A DNA stretch of 64,000 nt from Gemmatimonadota bacterium (GTDB taxonomy: Bacteria > Gemmatimonadota > Gemmatimonadetes > Gemmatimonadales > Gemmatimonadaceae). Of the stretch, positions 57,691 to 64,000 are shown piece after piece; positions within the stretch are counted from its first letter, which is position 1; each line of letters starts with the position of its first letter. The stretch is from NCBI GenBank assembly GCA_016712265.1, contig JADJRJ010000029.1, forward strand, positions 254,217 to 318,216, in the 5' to 3' direction. Made by a program: the position numbers and the translations under genes. The notes below the pieces were generated by a model that saw only the letters and a program-made list of their open reading frames with translations, made no database searches and was not told the DNA's origin.

Positions 57691-58474
57691 TTAGCGCGAG
57701 CGGAAGCGGAAGACGACTTCCCCCATCTCGATCCGATCCCCGTCGCGGAGCACAACGGCCGGAGTCTCTTCGCCGAGCGGCAGGCCGTTGACGACCGCTG
57801 GATTCGTCTTGGACAGGTTTGTGAGGGTCCAAGTCTTTCCCTCGAGCGACATCTTCGCGTGCAATCGCGAGACGGTATGCTCCTCGAGCTGGACGTGGCG
57901 ATAGGGGGCCCCCTCGTTCCGGCCGAAGGTGATCGACTGGCCATCAGGGCCCGGGGTGCGCACGAACCGCAGTTCCTGCCCGATGTTGCGGCCTTCGATG
58001 ATCTCGAGCTTGCCCGGGAGGAACTGGAGGGTGCCGTCGGCGGTCTTTTCCAGCCGCAGCGTCGAATGGCCGGACGACGCCGGCTGGGCCGTCTGCGCCC
58101 CCCGGTTGTCCCCGGCGACCTGCCGCTTGGAGGACGCGAGCCTGATCGTCCCGCTCGAGGGCGGGGGCGCGATACGCCCGCGCCTCGTTCTCGAGGGCAG
58201 CAGCCCGCGGAACGGCTACCTCGATGGGGTCCACTGGCGGGGCAGCGGCACGCGCAGCGGGCGCGGCGACCTGTGCCGCTGGTTGCGCCTCCGGCTCCCT
58301 TATCGGGCGAGGGGGAACCACGGTCCGCTCGCGACCAAACGGGGCGAGGGCGATCGGGCTGTTCAGGTGCTTTCGCCGCTTCCATCCGGGCAGGAGGTAC
58401 CCGAAAATCATCGCAAGGACGATGACGGCGACGGGGATCCCGAACAGGTACAGCGGGGGAATGATGAAGTTCAC
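57691..58474 (-). CDS. Membrane-anchored FHA protein, paralogue (frameshifted)
   Basis: About 260 residues after correction. An N-terminal helix (YLFGIPVAVIVLAMIFGYLL) and basic stretch (WKRRKH) are followed by an Ala/Pro-rich linker and a C-terminal FHA domain: TLQFLPGKLEIIEG, ITFGRNEGAPYRHV, VSRLHAKMSLEG, LSKTNPAVVNG. The frame changes near 58163-58167: one G fewer in that plus-strand run joins ...ARAYRAP to PSSGTIRLASSKRQ. The FHA part closely resembles the downstream FHA gene, indicating tandem duplication. It is first in the kinase/surface operon, 26 nt below a promoter-like sequence. Confidence 0.75.
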
Positions 58475-58507
58475 GGGGTGGCGAAAGCGGCGATCAGGGC
58501 GGGACCG

Positions 58508-58538
58508 ATATTAGACGAGGGGCGTCTGGTATGGTCAA
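58508..58538 (-). promoter_or_regulatory. Candidate promoter for the FHA-kinase-BIG2 operon
   Basis: On the minus strand TTGACC (58538-58533) and TAATAT (58513-58508) are separated by 19 nt and lie 34 nt above the first start codon at 58474. The sequence is in an AT-rich island that stands out from the GC-rich surroundings. The spacer is long for a sigma-70 promoter. Confidence 0.4.
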
Positions 58539-58604
58539 TATTGATATTTCTTGAGCAAACCTTGTTCCCGGACGATCGGCGGAAAGTTCACCGCTTGCCG
58601 AACG

Positions 58605-58633
58605 TTGAACTTACCCCGTGGAACGGCTAGGTT
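58605..58633 (+). promoter_or_regulatory. Candidate promoter for tRNA-Ile
   Basis: TTGAAC (58605-58610) and TAGGTT (58628-58633) with 17-nt spacing lie 18 nt upstream of the tRNA 5' end, in the expected place. The -10 match is weak. Confidence 0.4.
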
Positions 58634-58650
58634 GCGCGTCCCTTCTCGAA

Positions 58651-58724
<74 letters not shown>

Positions 58725-58729
58725 CTGTG

Positions 58730-58759
58730 GACGCCCCACCCCTGTACGGGTGGGGCGTC
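58730..58759 (+). terminator. Terminator after tRNA-Ile
   Basis: Arms GACGCCCCACCC (58730-58741) and GGGTGGGGCGTC (58748-58759), perfect over 12 bp with a 6-nt loop, then GTGCTTTCC. It lies 6 nt past the tRNA. Confidence 0.75.
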
Positions 58760-58798
58760 GTGCTTTCCGGGCGGCCCCCGGTCCTCCAGATTCTGGAC

Positions 58799-59670
58799 AT
58801 GAAGGTCCACCTCGTCGACGGCACCTTTGAGCTCTACCGGGCCCATTTCGGCTCCCCTCCGGCCAGTGACGCCGAGGGACGGCTGGTGGGGGCCACGAGG
58901 GGACTCCTGCGGTCGCTCCTCGCCCTGACCCGGGAACCTGGGGTGAGTCACCTCGGCGTCGCCTTTGACCGTGTCATCGAGTCGTTCCGGAACGACCTCT
59001 TCGAAGGTTACAAGACGTCGGAAGGCGTACCTCCTGAACTCTTTGCCCAGTTCCCCCTCGCCGAACGGGCGGCCCGCGCGATGGGAATCGTGACGTGGGG
59101 GATGGTCGAGTTCGAGGCGGACGACGCCCTCGCCACCGGGGCGGATCGCTGGGCGGACGCTCCGGGAGTCGAGCAGGTGGTCATCTGCTCCCCGGACAAG
59201 GATCTCACGCAGTGTGTGAAGGGCGATCGGGTCGTCACCAGGACCGGATCCGGAAGGTGATCACCAACGAAGCCGGGGTCGTGGAGCGTTTTGGCGTCCC
59301 CCCGACGGCGATTCCGGACCTGCTCGCCCTGGTCGGGGACGATGCGGACGGCGTCCCCGGGGTCCCGAAATGGGGGATGAAGTCGGCGGCGACGCTGCTC
59401 GCCCGCTACGGCACCGTCGACGCCATCCCGGCGGACCCCGGGTTGTGGGACGTGAAGGTCCGCGGGGCCGCCGCCCTGTCGGAGTCCCTCGAGGCCCGGC
59501 GAGATGAGGCGCGCCTCTATCGGCTGCTCACCACACTGCGTCGCGACGTACCCCTCGCGGAGTCCCTCGACGACCTGCGCTGGCGCGGCGCAGACCGCGA
59601 CGCCCTGGTCGACCTGTGCGCCGAACTCGGGGACATGGGCTTCGTGGAGCGCGTAACGACCTGGCGTTAG
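58799..59670 (+). CDS. Stand-alone 5'-3' exonuclease / flap endonuclease (frameshifted)
   Basis: About 290 residues after correction, equivalent to the N-terminal nuclease of DNA polymerase I without the polymerase. Metal-ligand segments are present: VHLVDGTFELYRAH, GVAFDRVIESFRNDLFEGYK, EFEADDALATGA, SPDKDLTQCV, then VGDDADGVPGVPKWGMKSA (helix-hairpin-helix). The frame breaks near 59241: ...GDRVVTR continues as DRIRKVITNEAG if one G is added. The annotated first half otherwise stops after SGR. The stop overlaps the cyclase stop on the other strand (TTAG, 59667-59670). Confidence 0.88.
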
Positions 59671-60438
59671 GCTGGGGCGATCGCCAGCACCCGCAGCGGG
59701 CTGCCGCTCCCGTTGACCAGCTTGAGGGGGGCGGCGATCACCACCGACCCGGTTGCAGGAAGTTTGTCCAGATTGCACAGCGAGGCCGGGACCGAACTTG
59801 CCCGCGCCGTGCATGATGTGATGGTTGGCAAACGGGGATCGAAGCCCCCCGCCTGCCCGGCGTCGGTCCCGACAGTCTCCACCCCGACACCGAGGACGTC
59901 GCGGTCGGGCGAGGAGGCGGCTCGTGTCCGGGTGAAAGCCCGGGGGTGTGCGGTCCATCCTCGTCGACATTGAGGAACGCCGCCCCCGTCCGGGGTGCTC
60001 CAGCCCGTACGCAACAACACCCAGGCGCCAGCCGGGATGCGGCCGTGCGAACGCTCCCACGCCTCGACATGCTCGGGCATGAGCAGGAAGTCATCGCTGT
60101 GCTCCACGGCCATTGTCACGTCGATGACGCAGGCGGGACCGATGAACCGCTTCGGGGCGATCGTGTCCGTCGCGTTGTCGGGCAGATCCTTCCCGCTGAT
60201 CCAGTGCACCGGGGCATCGAAGTGCGTGCCGGTGCTCGCCCATCCGGATGGTGTTCCAGTACCAGGCGGGCCGCTTGTCGTCGAACCGCGAGATCACCTC
60301 GATGCTCACGCCGGGCGACGCGCCAAAGATCGGCGGCAGGCCGATCACCGGCGTATCGGGACCGAAGGGCTGCGTGAGGTCGATGACCTGCAACCGGCCT
60401 TCGGCGAGGTCGCTGACGAGTTGGGCGAGGGTGGACAT
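59667..60438 (-). pseudogene. Cyclase-family protein (kynurenine formamidase-like), multiply frameshifted
   Basis: Segments in different frames assemble into one cyclase-family (PF04199-type) metallohydrolase: MSTLAQLVSDLAEGRLQVID, DLTQPFGPDTPVIGLP, then HWISGKDLPDN, GPACVIDVTMAVEHSDDFLL, IPAGAWVLLRTGW, then DVLGVGVETVGTDAGQAGG and ASLCNLDKLPATG. The metal motif HxGTHxDAP region is garbled around 60210-60250. At least three frame changes are needed, so the gene is either decayed or badly sequenced. The start is ATG at 60438. Related enzymes hydrolyse formamides or cyclise or open small rings; the substrate is unknown. Confidence 0.7.
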
Positions 60439-60504
60439 GCGTTTCGTCGGAGGAGGCGGATGAGAGACGGCAGACGGAGACGGCAGCAAAACAGGGTCGG
60501 CGGG

Positions 60505-61075
60505 CTAGAGCGGTGCGCGACCCTGCAGGTAGCGGGGCGAACTGGTAGCGGTTCTCCAACAGGGGCGAGATCGGTGACGAAGGCCTTGGGGCCGACGGCG
60601 TCCACCTTTGCCACGATCGTCGTGAGGTCGCCGCACGCGCGCCTCGCGGAATGCGGCGACAACTCCGGGATGCTGCGCACCGTCATGGTCCGCGGCACGC
60701 CCGCCGCCGCGGCTATCGCCGCGAGATCGCTCCCGGTGGACGTGGCGGTGGGGAAAGCCACCGACCGGAGAGCAAGCTCTCGTTTCGAACACGACATGGA
60801 CGAGGTTGCGCGGCCGGTACCGCGCGAGCGTGGTCAGGCCGCCGAGGTTCATCAGCAACGAGCCGTCGCCGTCCACCACCACCACCGGGCGCGTCGGCTG
60901 GGCCGGGCGACACCCGGGCCTAACGAGGACGCGAGCCCCATCGCGTGCTGCAGATAGAAGAAATTCGGCCGGTGACCGATCGCCTGCAGCTCGGCGGCCA
61001 CCGCCCCCATGATCGTGACCACCGCACAGTCGTGCAGGTCGGCATGGATCGCCTCAAGCAGGCGCGGCGTTCCAT
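60505..61075 (-). pseudogene. TPP-binding subunit of a sulfopyruvate/phosphonopyruvate-type decarboxylase (frameshifted)
   Basis: Fragments in several frames give the beta-type subunit: VMERRACLR..., a NFFYLQHAMGLASSLG-like segment, then VVVVDGDGSLLMNLGGLTTLARY (the TPP motif GDGS...N), NLVHVVFE, ESLLS.GGFPTATSTGSDLA and KVDAVGPKAFVTDL, ending GRAPL. This matches ComE and related ThDP enzymes. The start overlaps the stop of the alpha-type gene (TGATG, about 61075). At least two indels interrupt it, near 60780-60790 and 60910-60960. Substrate assignment is tentative. Confidence 0.6.
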
Positions 61076-61578
61076 CACGCGTCCTCCCACATCAGCGACC
61101 GCCCCAGCAGCAGGGCGACCGGTCGACTCGCCGCATACGCCAACGTCATCGCCTCGGCGATCCTCGCGGCACATCGGCCACGGCGTCCAGCTGACGGGTC
61201 GGGATGCGCAGCGCGTCCAGCACCGGCACCGTGACGCCACCGCCTTCCGTTTGCCACGGATCACGCTCGCCAAACTCCCCGCGGGCGCTCACCAGCATCA
61301 ACAGGGAATCCGGTAGGCTGCGCGCCGGACACAATGCCGTTGACCGATGCCAGGAATCCGTGGTTCTGCATCAACATGGCCGAGCGTACGCCGGCCAGGT
61401 GGCCCCATGGAAATCGACCTTCCTCCTCCTTTGCCAGCCGCACGAGGTCACCTCGGGATCCTCTTCGGCCGGCGAATGGGATGCACCAGCCAGGTTTCCG
61501 GAAGCGCCGACATGATGCGCACCCCGGCGTCCTTCAACGCGGCGAACACAACGCTCGAACTGAGAGGCTGACGGGCAT
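61075..61578 (-). pseudogene. Pyrimidine-binding subunit of the same ThDP decarboxylase (frameshifted)
   Basis: Assembled from three frames: SSVVFAALKDAGVRIMSALP, ETWLVHPIRR, AEEDPEVT, LAKEEEG, GVRSAMLMQNHGFLASVNGI, LLMLVSARGEFGERDPWQ, VLDALRIPTRQLDAVADV and AMTLAYAASRPVALLLGRSL. This is the ComD-like N-terminal ThDP pyrimidine domain. Two or more indels are needed, around 61180, 61320 and 61440. With the downstream subunit it would form a heteromeric 2-oxoacid decarboxylase. Confidence 0.6.
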
Positions 61579-61642
61579 GCGGTCGCGAAAGGGGACGGGC
61601 AGGGCAATCGAACGTGCCGACGCGTCGTGGTCAACCGGGGCA

Positions 61643-62989
61643 TCACACGCCGGTGGTGACGCCGAGCAGGCTGGTGGCCACCCGCAAACCCCACGGCGAT
61701 GATGGCCGCCGAGGATTCCCAGGCGAATCCACCAATCACAGCCATGGAGAAAACGTCCCAGCATCCGACGAGCTGTCGCAGCGCGTCGGCGCGCTTGAGA
61801 AGCGACCAGCCAAAGGCCACGGCGGCGAGCAAAGCGCGCCGAGGTTTGCCTCGGAGCCAAAGGTCAGGTCCCACGGGACAAGATCTCCCGTATTGATAAC
61901 CGGCGGGATGGAGAGCAACCGCGTCGCCGTCGCCCATCAGGACGATCGCCCGGCCGCGGCTCAGGCTGGTGTTGTCGGTGAGGCCGGCGACAGGCTTCGA
62001 GGGCGGCAACGGCCGACAACCAGGAAGCTGCGAAGGTCCAACAAAGAACACCCAGCGGCCGAACCAGGCCCCGAGCAGGATGCGGGCAAACACCTGGGGC
62101 AAGGTGCCGAAGAGCAGCGGGGCCGGATCCGGTTCCATTCCGAGCGCGATCACGGCGGGGATGATGGCGGAAGCCCCGCGAGCAGCCCGGCAACAGTGTC
62201 GCCGACCACCCAGTGGTCAGCGCCAGTCGCGTCGGTCGGGCGTCGTCCAGGGTAAAACCGTACACGACCATGAAGGTCCCGCCGAGAGGACCATCGAGAA
62301 GATCGCCTGGCCCTGCGGCCAGGAGGACTACCGGCGTGATATCACGCAGGCTGAACTTGAGGATGTACCAGTCGATCCCGTTCGCGGCCCCGGCAGGTAT
62401 CACCGTGCGTACGACCAGGATGAGGAGGATGACATACAGCGTGGGCATGATCCGCCGACTCGCCCGCTCGATGCCGCCGCGCAGCCCCGGTACATAATGA
62501 CAAACCCGGCGGCAAGTGCCGATTACGAACGCCGTCGCGGACGGCTGGCGGAGGAGCGATGCCATGGCGAGGCCGCGCTCCGGGGAAGCACCGCGGCCGG
62601 GGCGAGGTCACGGCCAAGGCCGAAAACAACTCACCGCCGCGAACCAGCTGACCCAGCCGATCACCGTGCAGTAGTACCCGGTGGCGGCGGCCACGATTAC
62701 GAAGAGACTCCAGCCGACGAAGCGTCCGCCCGGGAATCCCGCTGGCCGCGAAGGCTTCGACCGGCCCCGCCGGGTCGCGCGTCCCAACGAGAACTCGGCG
62801 ACCGGGCCGGGACTCCCACCGGGATCACCACAACTCCGACATACAGCAGGACGAAAGGCCGCGCCGCCGAACTTCCCGACCAGGTAGGAAGCAGCAGAAT
62901 ATTCCCCAACCCGACCGAGACGCCGATCAGCGTCATCATCGTGCCAAAGCGCGTGGCGAACGTCGATCGGGCGGGCGAGATCGAGTCAC
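61643..62989 (-). pseudogene. Sodium-dependent NSS-family symporter, heavily frameshifted
   Basis: The N-terminal signature is clear: FATRFGTMMTLIGVSVGLGN, followed by LLYVGVVVIPVGVP, as in neurotransmitter:sodium symporters that import amino acids. Later fragments fit the same protein: TLYVILLILVVRTV, DLLDGPLGGTFMVVYGFTLD, LFGTLPQVFARILLGAWFG, GLTDNTSLSRGRAIVLMG and DALRQLVG. Ends are approximate: GTG near 62989 and GTGTGA near 61643. Many indels are required, more than in any other gene of the window. It may supply the substrate for the adjacent decarboxylase. Confidence 0.6.
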
Positions 62990-63106
62990 AACGGGAGAAT
63001 AGCCCCGGGCACGGTGCGGAAGAACCCTGACGGTCGGATGAGGTCATCCCGGCCCGATGGCGGGGCGATGCGACAGAATTCCAGCTTCTTCGATCCTGGG
63101 TTTCGC

Positions 63107-63540
63107 ATGCGTCCTTTCGTTTTTGCCGGTGCCATTGCGCTCCTCGGTGCCTGTTCGCGCCCGGAGGCCGCGATTGCCGAACTCCACGGCCATGGCTGCC
63201 TTGCCGGAGGGTCACGTCCCGGTGACGCGCGCAACGACGTTGCCGCCGGAGGCTCAGGCGCACTCATCGATACGACGAACGCCCGCTTTGCCGCCGACGA
63301 TTTCCGTGGGGCGCTCGAGGCGTACCGAAGCCACACTCGCCGCTGCGCCGGGTCATCCGGCTTGCCAGCCTGGTGGGGGGATTTCAATGGCCGCCAACAT
63401 GCTTGGCGATTCGATCCCTTGCCGATTCGGCGCGGCGGATGCTGGAGTCTCGAGGAGTCGAAGCCCGAATCCGGCCACGGCGTCGCGCCGGCGATGCCCG
63501 CCTCACCGCACGGTCCCACGAAGATGTAGCTGGCGGGTGG
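63107..63540 (+). pseudogene. TPR-type lipoprotein (frameshifted)
   Basis: ATG at 63107 opens MRPFVFAGAIALLGAC, a lipoprotein signal with lipobox LGAC. Segments in different frames then read ALPEGHVPVTRATTLPPEAQ, TTNARFAADDFRGALEAYR, APGHPACQ, GISMAANMLGDS and LADSARRMLESRGVEARI, a single TPR-like helical module. At least three indels are needed and the 3' end is approximate. Gene order and composition give no specific function. Confidence 0.5.
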
Positions 63541-63653
63541 GGGTGGGGGTGCGCGCTCACTCACCTGCGGCGTAGACTCCCAGAATCGCGGGGGGGCCCA
63601 CGCTCAACTGACCTGACTTGATGCCGCGAAAGGCCCGGAGGCTGGACTGGGCG

Positions 63654-63978
63654 ACCCGCCTTCGCCCTGGTTGAATCTGCGCCCGCACCCAGGAGTTCCT
63701 GGGACGTCACGAGGTGGAGGTCCGCGAGCGAGTCGACGCGAAGAAGGTCCGCTACAGCGAGCCCGAAGGCGCTCACGCTCGCCGGCCGGAAGTCGACGGG
63801 TCATCTCGATGCGCGGTTCGAAAGTCCTGCGCCTCGATATGCCGAGGAAGCCAGCACCCGCGGAGGTGCTCGCCGCCCTGATGGGACAAATAGGGATACC
63901 TCCAGGGCCCCGACCGTTCGAGGGCGGACATTGCTGGTCAGGTTCACCCCGGAGGTATACGACAGGCAGCTGGCATGA
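63654..63978 (+). pseudogene. ArsC/Spx-like thioredoxin-fold fragment (frameshifted)
   Basis: Pieces in different frames read CARTQEFLGRHEVEVRERVD, AKKVRYSEPE, ISMRGSKVLRLDMPRK, PAPAEVLAALMG and TLLVRFTPEVYDRQLA, ending in TGA at 63976-63978. The order (Cys near start, TQxFL, AKKVRY, LLxGFxPExY-like end) resembles ArsC/Spx-type small redox proteins. The evidence is fragmentary and the 5' end is uncertain. From here to the window end nothing else is recognisable. Confidence 0.3.
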
Positions 63979-64000
63979 CGACCGGCGGTGGCGGGTTCAC

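Noticed and set aside
59680..64000. Mobile element or genomic island at the window end
   Set aside because: No transposase, integrase, terminal repeats or att-like duplication of the tRNA 3' end were found; the disorder looks like sequence error.

Overview
The window is high-GC (roughly two-thirds G+C), densely coded DNA from a Gram-negative, diderm bacterium. The diderm call rests on several lipoprotein signal peptides, two SurA/PpiC-type periplasmic isomerases, an ADP-heptose-type glycosyltransferase and FtsEX with an EnvC-like partner. The mix of large Ig-like (BIG2) lipoproteins, FHA/PP2C/kinase signalling genes and TPR lipoproteins fits Gemmatimonadota, but that placement is inference. 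Genes are packed tightly. At least a dozen codirectional pairs overlap at ATGA, GTGA, TTGA or TGATG, and five of seven convergent pairs share a 4-nt overlapping stop.

Layout. 1-6.8 kb: a secreted 5'-nucleotidase-like phosphoesterase, an SDR, uvrA and a subtilisin-like lipoprotein protease. 7-9.2 kb: a triple-FHA membrane protein, a PP2C phosphatase and a 64-residue protein. 9.2-16.8 kb (minus): HD phosphohydrolase, pckA, maeB, a secreted M20 amidohydrolase and an RpiB-like isomerase. 16.9-18.6 kb: a membrane protein facing endonuclease IV. 18.6-21.3 kb: ftsE-ftsX-envC. 21.4-26.9 kb: a chained operon of glycosyltransferase, TSUP permease, ROK kinase, PfkB kinase, STAS-HATPase, STAS-like and a small protein. 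27-30.5 kb: lepA and a large secreted low-complexity protein. 30.7-40.6 kb (plus): DUF58, BatA-like, mfd, two parvulins, pdxA. 40.6-47.6 kb: CNNM/CorC-type protein, CDF exporter, a PilT-like ATPase with a duplicated N-domain, typA and an extremely Asp-rich protein. 47.7-58.5 kb (minus): two FHA membrane proteins, a Ser/Thr kinase fused to an RCC1 propeller, a 1810-residue BIG2 lipoprotein and a TPR membrane protein. 58.6-59.7 kb: tRNA-Ile(GAT) and a stand-alone 5'-3' exonuclease. 59.7-64 kb: a cyclase, a two-subunit TPP decarboxylase, an NSS-type symporter, a TPR lipoprotein and an ArsC/Spx-like fragment, all broken by many indels.

How the genes fit together. The most distinctive unit is the 47.7-58.5 kb signalling and surface operon. 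FHA adaptors sit upstream of a transmembrane kinase whose predicted extracytoplasmic half is a seven-repeat RCC1 propeller with a cysteine pair in each repeat. The next gene is a giant Ig-repeat lipoprotein and the last a TPR membrane protein. The distant FHA-PP2C pair at 7-9 kb could supply the opposing phosphatase. A second unusual unit joins partner-switching (STAS/HATPase) proteins to two sugar kinases.

Two sequence-level features stand out. The octamer CGTTAGGC occurs 14 times, almost always in gene-sense orientation, as Leu-Gly with the otherwise very rare TTA codon or spanning a TAG stop. Several housekeeping genes carry single-base indels in short G/C runs, and the last 4.3 kb carries so many that sequence error near a contig end is the simplest explanation.
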